Of a stretch of DNA of 64,000 bases, positions 29,932 through 39,341 are shown piece after piece (positions within the stretch are counted from its first letter, which is position 1; the number at the start of each line of letters is the position of its first letter). The position numbers were made by a program, and so were the translations under genes. Below the pieces are notes generated by a model. The model had not been told where the DNA came from, did not search any database, and saw only the letters and a list, made by a program, of their open reading frames with translations. The stretch is from Gammaproteobacteria bacterium (GTDB lineage: Bacteria > Pseudomonadota > Gammaproteobacteria > Acidithiobacillales > Acidithiobacillaceae): positions 79,568-143,567 of the forward strand of contig JAMCRJ010000053.1 of the NCBI GenBank assembly GCA_023381645.1, given 5' to 3'.

Positions 29932-30572
29932 AGGCGACCACACGGAAGAACGGATTTTTCCTTACCCTGGAGGGTATTGAGGGTGCGGGGAAGAGCTCAG
30001 CCCTGCCGGTACTGGCGGAACTTTGCCATCAGCAGGGTTATGCCGTTGAAGTTACCCGGGAACCGGGCGGAGGGGCACTTGGCGAGGCGTTGCGCCCCAT
30101 TTTTCTGGACGATAGCCTGCACCTGGATGCGGACGAGGAACTGCTTCTGCTCTATGCCGGACGTCGGGATCACTGGCTGACACGTATCGCGCCTGCGCTG
30201 GCCGCCGGTAAGGTGGTCATTAGTGATCGCTATGAAGACTCTACTTACGCTTATCAGAGCGGCGGGAGGGGGGTCCCTCCCGCGCACATCGCGGCGCTGG
30301 CGCGCTGGGCGGGAATCACCCACCGTCCAAACCTGACGTTTTGGTTCGATGTAGCGCCGGAGTTGGGTGCAGCACGTATCCGCAGGCGCCACCCAGATCG
30401 GCTGGAACAGGAAGACCAAGCCTTTTTCAGCCGCGCCAGGACGGTCTTTGCGGAGCGTTGCGCGGCCGAACCACAAAGAATCTGGCGCGTCGATGCGAGC
30501 CAGCCTCTGCCGGTGGTGCATGACGCTGTGCGGGCAAGGCTCGCCGCTTGCCTGGCGGCCTTCTATTCATGA
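29928..30572 (+). CDS. tmk: Thymidylate kinase
   Basis: Phosphorylates dTMP to dTDP. 214 aa; GTG start overlapping the mltG stop. P-loop LEGIEGAGKSS, DRx motif in SDRYEDSTYAYQSGGRG, lid region with IRRRHPDRLEQED. Same gene order as E. coli (yceG-tmk-holB). Confidence 0.96.
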   Translation: MKATTRKNGFFLTLEGIEGAGKSSALPVLAELCHQQGYAVEVTREPGGGALGEALRPIFLDDSLHLDADEELLLLYAGRRDHWLTRIAPALAAGKVVISDRYEDSTYAYQSGGRGVPPAHIAALARWAGITHRPNLTFWFDVAPELGAARIRRRHPDRLEQEDQAFFSRARTVFAERCAAEPQRIWRVDASQPLPVVHDAVRARLAACLAAFYS

Positions 30573-31570
30573 ACGTGCCGCGCCCGACACCTGCGGAGTG
30601 GTCGCCGATATGGAGCCTGGTGCAAACCGGTTTGCCCCAGGCGATGCTTGCCGCAGGCGAATCGGGAACGTTGATCGGACAATACTGTGATGATTTGCAA
30701 CGGGTGGCGCTGTGTTTTGCGCCAACAGCGCAGGGACTGCCCTGCGAAACCTGCCGTTCCTGCCGTTTGTTGGCGGAGGGCAACCATCCCGATCTGCTGA
30801 CGATCACTCCGGAAACCGGAAAACGCATCGCAATTGAGGCCGTGCGCCATGCCAACGAGTTTCTCGCCTTCACCCCGCAGGTCAGCGCGTGTCGCTGGCT
30901 GCATATCGCGCCGGCGGAAGCGATGACTGCGGCGGCCGCCAATGCCCTGCTTAAAACTCTGGAGGAACCTGCGGCGCGTGCCCATATTCTTCTGCTCAGT
31001 GAACACCCGTCGCAGCTTATTCCCACTATCCGATCCCGTTTGCAGAGATTGCCGTTCCCGACGATACTGCCGGGGCAATGTGTGAACTGGCTGGAGGGTC
31101 TCGGCATACCGCCCGCGGAGGCGCTCTCGTTAAGCCGGCAGTTTGCGAACCGTCCGCTGCGTGCCTGGCAACTTTGGGAATCCGGCTGGGTCACGCTGCG
31201 ACGAACTTGGATCGAGACACTGTTGAACCTTCCTCGGCAGGGGCCCGTCGCCGCTTTGCCGCTGGCAGATAACTGGGCCAAAGACACCGACTTGCTGCTG
31301 TTGCGCGAACTGGTTCTGAGCCTGTTGGCGGATTTGCTGCGTCTTCATGGCCGTCGCCTGGACAATGTCGTGCATGTAGACTATCTGCGATCGCTGGAGG
31401 TCATGGCGCAATCGGCCCGGGTCGCGTGCCTCTGGGACGCCTTGGAGAGGTGGGCGCGGCTGCCTGAGTCGCTTGCGCAGAATCGCAATATGGGGATGAC
31501 ACTGGAAACGTTATTGTTGAGTTGGATAGGCATTTGGTCAGGGCAGGTGGCGCATGGAATTACAGGCTGA
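30569..31570 (+). CDS. holB: DNA polymerase III delta' subunit
   Basis: Clamp-loader subunit. ATG at 30569 overlaps the tmk stop (ATGA) and gives 333 aa. The zinc-binding cluster CETCRSCRLL followed by EGNHPDLL is present, as are AAAANALLKTLEEPA and the SRC-like region IRSRLQRLPFP. As in other delta' subunits no functional P-loop is seen at the N-terminus. Confidence 0.92.
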   Translation: MNVPRPTPAEWSPIWSLVQTGLPQAMLAAGESGTLIGQYCDDLQRVALCFAPTAQGLPCETCRSCRLLAEGNHPDLLTITPETGKRIAIEAVRHANEFLAFTPQVSACRWLHIAPAEAMTAAAANALLKTLEEPAARAHILLLSEHPSQLIPTIRSRLQRLPFPTILPGQCVNWLEGLGIPPAEALSLSRQFANRPLRAWQLWESGWVTLRRTWIETLLNLPRQGPVAALPLADNWAKDTDLLLLRELVLSLLADLLRLHGRRLDNVVHVDYLRSLEVMAQSARVACLWDALERWARLPESLAQNRNMGMTLETLLLSWIGIWSGQVAHGITG

Positions 31571-31910
31571 AGCGGGTGGTGCGGCAAAAGCGCTGTCTGT
31601 CGTGTTACGGGATGGCACCGCCGTGCAGCGTTACTACATGCCCAACATCAAAGGGGGCGGGGTGCTGGTAGAGACACCGAACCTCCTGCCCATAGGTACC
31701 GAGGTGCTGCTCATGATCACCCTCCCCGACGGTCAGCCGCGTGCACCCGTCATGGGAAAGGTGGTGTGGGTGACACCACCCGACAACCGTGACGGGCGCC
31801 CTCCCGCCATCGGTGTCCAGTTTGTAAATGACCGCTCCGGTGTCCTGATCCGGATTCAGAACGCACTGTCCGGCCTGCCAAGGAACGACGGTGAGGTGCT
31901 GAGTTTTTAA
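31554..31910 (+). CDS. PilZ-domain protein
   Basis: 118-aa single PilZ domain of the kind encoded after holB, where PilZ of Pseudomonas is needed for type IV pilus assembly. The N-terminal RxxxR motif of c-di-GMP-binding PilZ proteins is not evident, and the (D/N)xSxxG is represented only by NIKGGGVLVET, so c-di-GMP binding is doubtful, as for Pseudomonas PilZ itself. Overlaps holB by 17 bases. pilW at 43.7 kb points to a type IV pilus system in this organism. Confidence 0.87.
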   Translation: MELQAEAGGAAKALSVVLRDGTAVQRYYMPNIKGGGVLVETPNLLPIGTEVLLMITLPDGQPRAPVMGKVVWVTPPDNRDGRPPAIGVQFVNDRSGVLIRIQNALSGLPRNDGEVLSF

Positions 31911-31997
31911 AATGCCGTTTGGGCGCAGGGTCCGCACGGGGTCATGCGCGGGGTCATTGCCCTGACGCTGGTGTCTGAGGTACACTTCGTCCCCTCA

Positions 31998-32088
<91 letters not shown>

Positions 32089-32134
32089 ATCATCGTCCGT
32101 CAGTGGACAATCTCAGGTTTTCTATGGCGACAAA

Positions 32135-32230
32135 GATCGGTCCCCTCGCAGTGGTAACTGGTGAACCCCGTCAGGCCCGGAAGGGAGCAGCGGCAGCCGG
32201 TGATCCAGGTGCCGGGGTGCGGCTGATCGG
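32135..32230 (+). ncRNA. ffs: 4.5S signal recognition particle RNA
   Basis: RNA scaffold of the bacterial SRP, binding Ffh. The conserved apical domain is seen: GTCAGGCCCGGAAGGGAGCA with the GGAA tetraloop and the asymmetric loop that binds Ffh, followed by the complementary GCAGCCGG..GGTGC strand. Outer helix GATCGG (32135-32140) pairs with CTGATC (32223-32228), which sets the approximate ends. Position upstream of dnaX is common in proteobacteria. Confidence 0.92.
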
Positions 32231-32257
32231 CGTCGCCACCCTATATTTCAGACTAGC

Positions 32258-33976
32258 ATGAGCGCCTATCTCGCGCTGGCCCGCCGCTGGCGCCCCCAAC
32301 ATTTTGACGATTTTGTCGGTCAGGAGGCCGTCGTCTCCGCCTTGCGCCATGCCCTGGATTCCGGCCGTATTCATCATGCTTTTCTGTTCACCGGCACGCG
32401 GGGCGTCGGTAAGACGACCCTGGCACGGCTGCTCGCCAAGTGTCTGAACTGTGAGCAAGGCGTGAGCAGCAGCCCCTGCGGAGAGTGCAGCGCCTGCCGC
32501 AGTATCGCTGCGGGGAACTTCGTGGATCTGCTGGAGGTGGACGCGGCGAGCCGTACCCGGGTGGATGAGACCCGCGACCTTCTGGACAATGTCCAGTATG
32601 CGCCTACGGTTGGTCGCTACAAGGTGTACCTCATTGACGAAGTGCATATGTTGTCTGCGCACAGCTTCAATGCGCTGCTGAAGACCTTGGAAGAACCGCC
32701 GGAGCATGTCAAATTTCTGCTGGCGACCACGGATCCGCAGAAGCTGCCAGTAACCGTGCTCTCCCGCTGTCTGCAGTTTAATTTACGCCGGCTGGATATT
32801 CCCCAGATTCAGGGAAGATTGCGGCAGATCATGCTGTTGGAACAGGTGCCGGCGGAAGACGCCGCCCTGCAGATACTATCGCGCGCTGCCGACGGGAGTC
32901 TGCGTGACGCCTTGAGTCTGCTGGATCAGGCTATTGTCCACGGTGGTGGCGCGGTGCAGCGCGACGGCGTGCTCGCGATGCTGGGACGCAGCGGCGACGA
33001 CGCGGTGCTGGGTCTGATTGCGGCGTTGGTGGACCGGGATGCTGAGCAGGTATTCGCCATACTGGCTGATCATTTGGCACGGGGCATGGACGGACCCGGC
33101 CTGCTGGACCTGGTCATAGAGGGCCTGCATCGCATCGCTCTGGCGCAATTTCTTCCTGCCGATCCGGATGGTGACGGCGCCGAGGCGGTCGCGCATCTGC
33201 GCGGGAGAGTCAGCCCGCTTACCCTGCAGTCCTGGTATTTTTTGCTCCTTTCGGCACGACGTGACTTTGCGCTTTATCCAGACGATCGCATGGCGCTGGA
33301 GATGGCCTTTCTGCGGGTGTTGAGTTTTTCCGGTTCGGCATCGCCGGACTCGCCGCCGGCCGCCCTCCCGAGCGAGGGGAACCGGTATCCGGGCGAGTCA
33401 TCCCCCCCGACGCGCGAGTTCGTTGCGCCCGAGGCGACTTCGCTGGTATCGCACCATTCGGCCACCCTGCTCTCCACCCGTTCACGGGATGAAGTCCGGG
33501 AGCCGTCGCCGGTAGCGACATCCGGTCAGCGCGATGCGGGTGCCGGGACCGCCCCAGCGGCAGACTGGCGACGCCTACTAGCGTCGCTGACGGTGTCGCC
33601 CATGATTGCCGAGTACCTGCGCTACGGACAGGCTTTGCGCTGCGATTCAGAGGCGGTGGAGCTGGCCGTGGAGCCCAATTATTTGCCGTTCCTTCTCAAG
33701 GCCGAGGCCCGCGGGGCGTTACGTCAGGCGCTTACGGCATATTACGGTCGGGAGCCCAGGCTGAGCATTGTTGCTCTCACTGTAGAGACTGGAGTAGGCA
33801 GCCTGGTGCAGGAAGACCGGGCGCAGGCGGCGTCCCGGCAAGCTGCAGCAGAGGCGCGTGTGGCTGCGGATCCGCGCATCGGCGCGCTCCTCGAAGCCCT
33901 GGATGCCCGCATAGAATCCATTGAAATCGTGGCGCCATCCTCAAACGGTATGCCGTCAGCTCACAATGAAGCGTAA
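32258..33976 (+). CDS. dnaX: DNA polymerase III gamma/tau subunit
   Basis: Clamp-loader ATPase of the replicase. 572 aa: N-terminal YLALARRWRPQHFDDFVGQE, P-loop FTGTRGVGKTTLARLLA, zinc site CGECSACRS, Walker B YLIDEVHML, sensor LLATTDPQKLPVTVLSRC. The linker (about residues 365-430) is Pro/Ser/Glu-rich and the C-terminal domain V (MIAEYLRYGQALRC...) should bind the alpha subunit. I find no A-AAA-AAG slippery heptamer in the linker region. Ribosome-binding site before the ATG is weak. Confidence 0.96.
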   Translation: MSAYLALARRWRPQHFDDFVGQEAVVSALRHALDSGRIHHAFLFTGTRGVGKTTLARLLAKCLNCEQGVSSSPCGECSACRSIAAGNFVDLLEVDAASRTRVDETRDLLDNVQYAPTVGRYKVYLIDEVHMLSAHSFNALLKTLEEPPEHVKFLLATTDPQKLPVTVLSRCLQFNLRRLDIPQIQGRLRQIMLLEQVPAEDAALQILSRAADGSLRDALSLLDQAIVHGGGAVQRDGVLAMLGRSGDDAVLGLIAALVDRDAEQVFAILADHLARGMDGPGLLDLVIEGLHRIALAQFLPADPDGDGAEAVAHLRGRVSPLTLQSWYFLLLSARRDFALYPDDRMALEMAFLRVLSFSGSASPDSPPAALPSEGNRYPGESSPPTREFVAPEATSLVSHHSATLLSTRSRDEVREPSPVATSGQRDAGAGTAPAADWRRLLASLTVSPMIAEYLRYGQALRCDSEAVELAVEPNYLPFLLKAEARGALRQALTAYYGREPRLSIVALTVETGVGSLVQEDRAQAASRQAAAEARVAADPRIGALLEALDARIESIEIVAPSSNGMPSAHNEA

Positions 33977-33994
33977 ACAGGGAGGTAAGGAAAG

Positions 33995-34318
33995 ATGAAA
34001 GGTGGACTGGGAAATATCATGAAGCAGGCACAGCAACTCCAGGAGCGTTTGCAAAAGACGCAGGAAGAACTTGCCCAGGTAGAGGTGCAGGGCCACGCGG
34101 GTGGTAATCTGGTGGAAGTCACCATGACTTGCCGACATGACGTGCGCCGGGTTCGCATCGACCCCTCTTTGCTGACCGACGGCGACCAGGAGATGCTCGA
34201 AGATCTTGTGGCAGCAGCAATCAATGACGCCGTGCGCAATGCTGAGAAGGTCAGCGCGGAGCGAATGTCGGAAGTGACTGGCGGCATGAATATTCCGGGC
34301 ATGAACCTGCCTTTCTAA
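33995..34318 (+). CDS. ybaB: YbaB/EbfC nucleoid-associated protein
   Basis: Small DNA-binding dimer of the nucleoid. 107 aa: [20 protein letters not shown] forms the N-terminal helix, then [20 protein letters not shown] and [22 protein letters not shown] upstream of the ATG. The dnaX-ybaB-recR order is conserved across bacteria. Confidence 0.95.
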   Translation: MKGGLGNIMKQAQQLQERLQKTQEELAQVEVQGHAGGNLVEVTMTCRHDVRRVRIDPSLLTDGDQEMLEDLVAAAINDAVRNAEKVSAERMSEVTGGMNIPGMNLPF

Positions 34319-34324
34319 GCACTT

Positions 34325-34924
34325 ATGGCAGACGTTCCGAGTATGGATGCCCTGGTGGCACTGCTACGCCGCCTACCGGGTATTGGCCCGCGTTCGGCGC
34401 AACGGATCAGCTATGAGTTGCTGGTGCGTAAGCGGGATCTCATGCCGCAACTCGCCGCAGCCTTTCAGCAAGCCCACGCGGTGGTCCGTTTTTGTGAGCG
34501 CTGCAACAACCTGAGCGAAGCGCCATTGTGCGCCGTCTGCCGTTCCGAACACCGGGATCGTTCCATTTTGTGCGTGGTGGAATCACCCGCTGATCTGCGG
34601 GCAATCGAAGATACGGGGGTATTCGTCGGCGAATTTTTTGTATTGATGGGGCATTTGTCGCCCCTGGATGGCATCGGTCCCGAAGCCCTGCATATCGACC
34701 GCCTCAGCGCACGTCTGGGTGAAACAGACTTGCGGGAAGTGATTTTTGCGACCAATCCTACCCTGGAAGGAGAGGCTACAGCCCAGTTTCTCGCTGGACT
34801 GGTTCCTGAAGGCATCACCATCAGTCGTATCGCGCGAGGGGTGCCGGTGGGCGGTGAACTGGAATATGTCGATCGCAGCACCCTCGGACGCGCCCTGCAT
34901 GGTCGTCGCTTGCTCGACGAATAA
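34325..34924 (+). CDS. recR: Recombination protein RecR
   Basis: Works with RecO and RecF in gap repair. 199 aa: helix-hairpin-helix LPGIGPRSAQRISYELL, zinc finger CERCNNL...CAVC, Toprim domain ILCVVESPADLRAIE, Walker-like C-terminal SRIARGVPVGGELEYVD. Six bases after ybaB. Confidence 0.97.
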   Translation: MADVPSMDALVALLRRLPGIGPRSAQRISYELLVRKRDLMPQLAAAFQQAHAVVRFCERCNNLSEAPLCAVCRSEHRDRSILCVVESPADLRAIEDTGVFVGEFFVLMGHLSPLDGIGPEALHIDRLSARLGETDLREVIFATNPTLEGEATAQFLAGLVPEGITISRIARGVPVGGELEYVDRSTLGRALHGRRLLDE

Positions 34925-34983
34925 GCACTTACCCATCGTTTCATAAAGATAAAATCCATCAATTTCGAGAGGAAGCAGCCATC

Positions 34984-36201
34984 ATGATACCCGCAGGAGT
35001 CACGCCCCCAGGCGGAAATGTATTTTTTTTGCTGATGGGCGCCATTCTGGTGTTTGCCATGCACGGCGGATTCGCCTTCCTGGAACTGGGTACGGTACGA
35101 CGGCGCAGCCAGGTAAATGCACTGGTGAAGATTCTCAGTGATTTTGGTATATCCACCATCGTCTATTTTTTTGTGGGTTATCATATCGCCTATGGCATCA
35201 GCTTTTTTGCCGACGTAAAGACCCTGACCGCAAGCAATCATGGTTTCCAGATGGTGCGGTTTTTTTTCCTGCTGACCTTCGCTGCTGCAGTACCCGCCAT
35301 TATCTCTGGCGGTATTGCCGAGCGGGCGCGTTTTTATCCCCAATTGCTGGCGACTGCCTTTCTGGTGGGGCTGGTTTATCCCTTTTACGAAGGGATCGTC
35401 TGGAATGGCCATTATGGTATTCAAGCCTGGTTTGTCAGCGTTTTTGGCGCGCCCTTTCATGATTTCGCAGGCTCGGTGGTGGTGCATGCCATGGGTGGAT
35501 GGATGGCACTGATGGCGGTCTGGCTGCTGGGTTCGCGCAAGGGGCGTTACGGCAAAGATGGTGCGGTACACGCCATGCCGCCGTCCAACATTCCTTTTCT
35601 GGCGCTGGGTTCCTGGATTCTGATCATCGGCTGGTTTGGTTTTAATGTGATGAGTGCACAACAAATTGCAGATGTGCAGGGTCTGGTGGCGCTCAATTCG
35701 CTTATGGCACTGGTGGGTGGCATGCTGGCGGCGTTAGCGGTGGGGAAGGGCGATCCGGGCTTCGTACATAATGGCGCTCTGGCAGGTCTCGTGGCCATCT
35801 GCGCCGGTTCCGATGTGGTACAACCCGTTGGGGCGTTGGCCATTGGCGCCATTGCCGGCATTATTTTCGTCTACCTGTTCACCTTTGTGCAGCATCGCCT
35901 GCGTCTGGATGATGTGCTGGGCGTCTGGCCGCTCCATGGTGTTTGCGGTGTGTGGGGTGGACTGGCCGTCGGTATTTTTGGACATCAGTTCCTCGGCGGT
36001 GCCGGTGGGGTCAGTTTCTGGTCTCAGTTGCTGGGCACCTCGCTGGGCGTCTTGGTCGCCCTGGCGGGCAGTGGTATTGTCTACGGCAGCATCAAGTACT
36101 TTATCGGGATTCGTCTGGATCCCGAGGCGGAATATGCGGGGGCGGATTTGAGCTTGCACCATGTCAGCGCGTATCCTGAAGAGGATATCGAGAGGGCGTG
36201 A
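34984..36201 (+). CDS. amtB: Ammonium transporter AmtB
   Basis: Trimeric ammonium channel of the inner membrane. 405 aa, eleven predicted membrane segments. The Asp before the pore and the twin pore histidines are seen in HDFAGSVVVHAMGGW and VWPLHGVCGVWGG; LELGTVRRRSQVNAL and IISGGIAERARF are family signatures. No cleavable signal peptide is obvious. No glnK adjoins, which is unusual because glnK-amtB pairs are common. GAGAGGAAG precedes the ATG. Its stop leads into nnrD, so the two may be transcribed together. Confidence 0.95.
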   Translation: MIPAGVTPPGGNVFFLLMGAILVFAMHGGFAFLELGTVRRRSQVNALVKILSDFGISTIVYFFVGYHIAYGISFFADVKTLTASNHGFQMVRFFFLLTFAAAVPAIISGGIAERARFYPQLLATAFLVGLVYPFYEGIVWNGHYGIQAWFVSVFGAPFHDFAGSVVVHAMGGWMALMAVWLLGSRKGRYGKDGAVHAMPPSNIPFLALGSWILIIGWFGFNVMSAQQIADVQGLVALNSLMALVGGMLAALAVGKGDPGFVHNGALAGLVAICAGSDVVQPVGALAIGAIAGIIFVYLFTFVQHRLRLDDVLGVWPLHGVCGVWGGLAVGIFGHQFLGGAGGVSFWSQLLGTSLGVLVALAGSGIVYGSIKYFIGIRLDPEAEYAGADLSLHHVSAYPEEDIERA

Positions 36202-36203
36202 CC

Positions 36204-37055
36204 ATGGCACAACCTTTTGCTGCCCTGAACTGGCAGGCCATGCCGGGCCTGCCGGTGCGCAGCCCGCAGGCGCACAAAGGAAGCTTCGGCCACGTTTTCG
36301 CAGTAGGCGGAGGGCCGGGCATGGGCGGGGCACTGGCGCTGGCCTCTGCCGCCGCCTATCGGGTGGGCGCCGGATTGGTGACGGCAGTGGGGCATCCCTC
36401 GGCGATCCCATACTTGGCAGCACACCTGCCAGAAGCCACTTGGCGGGACTGGCCTGCGAGTTTTGGAGATTTGCCGGACCATGCCGTCCTGGCCGTTGGC
36501 CCTGGCTTGGGTCAGGGCCTGGCCGCCCATGATCTTTTGCTGGAGATCGGTACACTGTCCTGTCCCCAGGTATGGGACGCCGATGCCCTGAACATTCTCG
36601 CGCGTTTTGGTCCGAAACTGCTGACCACCGACGCACTTCGTCTGTTTACCCCACATCCGGGCGAAGCGGCCCGCCTGCTGGGGGTGACGGTCGCCGCTGT
36701 ACAGGCAGACCGTATCGCGGCGATAGCGCGGTTACGTGCCCGCTATGGCGGATACTGGGTCCTCAAGGGTCACCATAGTCTCCTGCTCGGATGCGTTGTC
36801 CGAAATCTCTGTACTTTGGGCAATCCCGGCATGGCTACGGGCGGCAGCGGGGACGTGCTGACCGGCCTGTTGGCAGGTCTGTTGGCGGTCGGTCTGGACG
36901 CCGACCGGTCTCTGTCCCTCGGCGTGTGCCTGCACGCCCGCGCGGGCGATATCGCGGCTGCGGAGATGGGCGAGGCCAGCCTGCTGGCCGGGGATATCCT
37001 GGCGGCAGTGCCCCGCGCTTTACAGGAGTTGACGCAACGTCATGACCGAAACTGA
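36204..37055 (+). CDS. nnrD: ADP-dependent (S)-NAD(P)H-hydrate dehydratase
   Basis: Repairs hydrated NAD(P)H. 283 aa, ribokinase-like fold with HKGSFGHVFAVGGGPGMGGA (first part), AVGPGLGQG, WDADALNIL, FTPHPGEAARLL and NPGMATGGSGDVLTG (catalytic Asp). Only the dehydratase domain is present; the epimerase domain fused to it in E. coli must be elsewhere. ATG at 36204 has GAGAGGG 8 bases upstream; a GTG at 36198 overlaps the amtB stop. It overlaps bioA by 14 bases. Confidence 0.9.
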   Translation: MAQPFAALNWQAMPGLPVRSPQAHKGSFGHVFAVGGGPGMGGALALASAAAYRVGAGLVTAVGHPSAIPYLAAHLPEATWRDWPASFGDLPDHAVLAVGPGLGQGLAAHDLLLEIGTLSCPQVWDADALNILARFGPKLLTTDALRLFTPHPGEAARLLGVTVAAVQADRIAAIARLRARYGGYWVLKGHHSLLLGCVVRNLCTLGNPGMATGGSGDVLTGLLAGLLAVGLDADRSLSLGVCLHARAGDIAAAEMGEASLLAGDILAAVPRALQELTQRHDRN

Positions 37056-38391
37056 AGTATTGCGGGAATGGGATCGCCGTTATTTCTGGCATCCCTTCAC
37101 CCAGATGCAGTGTTACGGGGATGACGACCCGTGGATCATCGACCGGGCAGAAGGCAACTACGTGTATGATGCGCAAGGTCATCGCTGTCTGGATGCCATC
37201 GCCAGCCTGTGGTGCAACGTTCACGGCCACCGTCATCCTCGACTGGATGCCGCCCTGATCGGGCAGTTGGGTAAAGTCGCGCACTGCACGGCCCTGGGTG
37301 CGGGCAACGCTCCGGCCATTCGTCTCGCCAAGGCACTGGTGGAAATTACCCCGGCCTCTCTGCAACATTGTTTTTTTTCGGAGGACGGCGCCGAGGCGGT
37401 CGAGGTCGCCATCAAAATGGCAGCCCAGTACTGGTGCAATCTGGGCCGACCCGAAAAACGCCTCTTCCTGACTCTGGACAATGCCTATCATGGGGACACC
37501 GTGGGCGCCGTTTCGGTGGGCGGTTTCCCCCTGTTTCACGAGGTATACGGGCACCTCCTGTTCCCGACTTTACGCTTGCCGAGCCCTTATGTATTGCAGT
37601 GGGAAGACTGCGAGGGAGATCCAGAGCAGGCAACAGCCGTATGGCTGGCGGCGCTGGAAACGACGCTCCAGGAGCAGAGTGGTGAGATGGCGGCCTTGAT
37701 CCTGGAGGGCGGGGTGCAGGGCGCCGCAGGCATATTGCCTTTCCCGCCCGGCATTCTGGCCGGTGCGCAACGTCTGTGCCGAGCCTACGAGGTCTTGCTG
37801 ATCATTGATGAGGTCGCGACCGGCTTCGGCCGCAGCGGCAAGCTTTTTTCCTGTGAGTGGGAGTCTGTCGAACCAGACTTATTGGCTTTGGGCAAGGGAC
37901 TGAGTGGTGGTTACTTGCCGGTGGCAGCGACCCTCGCCGCAGAACATGTTTATGCTGCCTTTCTTGCGCCCTTCGGGGAAACCCGGCAGTTTTACTACGG
38001 GCATACCTACACCGCCAATCCTCTGGCCTGTGCGGTAGCGCTGGAGAACCTGGCACTTTTTGCGGAAGGTGGTGTGCTGGCTGCTTTGCCCGAGAAAATC
38101 GCCCAGTTGCGAGCCGGGCTGCAGCGTTTTCACGGCCGGTCGTGGGCAGGGGAGGTCCGCCAGTTCGGTTTGATGGCCGCCATCGCGCTGCGCGACTCCA
38201 GGACAAATGCGCCTTATCCCTACGGAGATCGCGTCGAGTACGCAGTGTGCCGGCGAGCACGGGAAATGGGCGTTTACAGCCGCCCTCTCGGCGATCTCCT
38301 CACCATAGTCCCGCCACTGTCGGTGACATCCGCGGAAATTGACACTATCCTCAACGTATTATATGACGCCATGGCGGAAGGACGATCCTGA
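37042..38391 (+). CDS. bioA: Adenosylmethionine-8-amino-7-oxononanoate aminotransferase
   Basis: PLP enzyme of biotin synthesis using S-adenosylmethionine as amino donor. 449 aa. RRYFWHPFTQMQ at the N-terminus is typical of BioA; the DEVATGFGRSGKLF motif and the PLP lysine in ALGKGLSGGYLP are in place, and YYGHTYTANPLAC follows. No other biotin gene is near, so bioA is separated from bioBFCD here. Confidence 0.93.
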   Translation: MTETEVLREWDRRYFWHPFTQMQCYGDDDPWIIDRAEGNYVYDAQGHRCLDAIASLWCNVHGHRHPRLDAALIGQLGKVAHCTALGAGNAPAIRLAKALVEITPASLQHCFFSEDGAEAVEVAIKMAAQYWCNLGRPEKRLFLTLDNAYHGDTVGAVSVGGFPLFHEVYGHLLFPTLRLPSPYVLQWEDCEGDPEQATAVWLAALETTLQEQSGEMAALILEGGVQGAAGILPFPPGILAGAQRLCRAYEVLLIIDEVATGFGRSGKLFSCEWESVEPDLLALGKGLSGGYLPVAATLAAEHVYAAFLAPFGETRQFYYGHTYTANPLACAVALENLALFAEGGVLAALPEKIAQLRAGLQRFHGRSWAGEVRQFGLMAAIALRDSRTNAPYPYGDRVEYAVCRRAREMGVYSRPLGDLLTIVPPLSVTSAEIDTILNVLYDAMAEGRS

Positions 38392-38846
38392 TGAAAACGG
38401 CCCAAGATATCATGAACCGCAAAGTTGTTACGGTGCTGGCCGATGATCCGGTCGACAAAGTGGGGGATGTGCTCCTCAGTTCCGGGCACCACAGCCTGCC
38501 AGTGGTGAACAGCGAGGATCATCTGATCGGGATGATCGGCGAACGGGATCTGATCGACGCCCACCGCAAGGTGCATCTGCCGACCATGCTTACTATTCTG
38601 GATGGTCTGATCCCTCTGGGCGGTATGCATGAATACGAGGAAGAGCTGCGCAAAGTCACGGCGGTGACCGCCAGTCAGTTGGCCAGCTCCCACGTCATTA
38701 CCGCCGCCCCGGATGAAGATACGGACGCGGTAGCCGAGAAGTTGCTGCGTAAGGATGTGCATGCGGTGCCGGTGGTCGATAACAGCGGTTTGTTGCTGGG
38801 TATCATCAGTCGCTCGGATATTCTTCAGCATCTGCTGAAACCCTGA
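38391..38846 (+). CDS. Tandem CBS-domain protein
   Basis: 151 aa made of two CBS domains (AQDIMNRKVVTVLADDPVDKV near the start, then SSHVITAAPDEDTDAVAEKLL, quoted in part), with no other domain. Such proteins sense adenine nucleotides or other ligands, but the partner is unknown. The junction with bioA is TGATG, so it is translated in the same operon. Insertion of bioA and this gene between nnrD and tsaE departs from the common nnr-tsaE pairing. Confidence 0.88.
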   Translation: MKTAQDIMNRKVVTVLADDPVDKVGDVLLSSGHHSLPVVNSEDHLIGMIGERDLIDAHRKVHLPTMLTILDGLIPLGGMHEYEEELRKVTAVTASQLASSHVITAAPDEDTDAVAEKLLRKDVHAVPVVDNSGLLLGIISRSDILQHLLKP

Positions 38847-38858
38847 CGCGGGTGGCGG

Positions 38859-39341
38859 ATGCACTGGGATTTCGCAGATGCCGAAGCCTGCCGGAACTGG
38901 GGGCGACAGTTTGCCCAGCGCATTCATGTCCCTGCGGTTATTTATCTTGAGGGTGATCTGGGGGTCGGTAAAACCACTTTGGTCCAGGCTATCTTAAAGG
39001 CGTTGGGCGTTACCGAGAACATCAAAAGTCCGACCTATACTCTGATGGAACAGTATCCGACCCGAATCGGACGGGCTCTGCACCTTGATTTGTACCGTCT
39101 GCAAGAGCCAGAGGAGCTGGAATTTATCGGTATCCGCGATTGTCTGACAGAACCGGCCCTGTGGCTGGTGGAATGGCCGGAGCGGGGTGCGGGTTTCCTG
39201 CCCCCTGCCGATTTGTCACTCACCCTCCGTATTCTGGACAACGGCAGTCACCGTCTGGAGTGGCTGGGGCATCAGCCTCATGTTCAGGACTGGGCCATTT
39301 TCTCAACGCCTGCGTCCACTCGGAAAATCTGCCATGGGTAA
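38859..39341 (+). CDS. tsaE: tRNA t6A synthesis ATPase TsaE
   Basis: ATPase that works with TsaB-TsaD in N6-threonylcarbamoyladenosine formation at position 37 of ANN-decoding tRNAs. 160 aa; P-loop LEGDLGVGKTTLVQAIL, the SPTYTLMEQY motif and HLDLYRLQEPEELEFIG. Overlaps mutL by 8 bases. Confidence 0.94.
   Translation: MHWDFADAEACRNWGRQFAQRIHVPAVIYLEGDLGVGKTTLVQAILKALGVTENIKSPTYTLMEQYPTRIGRALHLDLYRLQEPEELEFIGIRDCLTEPALWLVEWPERGAGFLPPADLSLTLRILDNGSHRLEWLGHQPHVQDWAIFSTPASTRKICHG

Noticed and set aside
34925..34983. Sigma54 promoter for amtB
   Set aside because: No GG-N10-GC element with correct spacing; the closest match lies within the recR end and is one base short.
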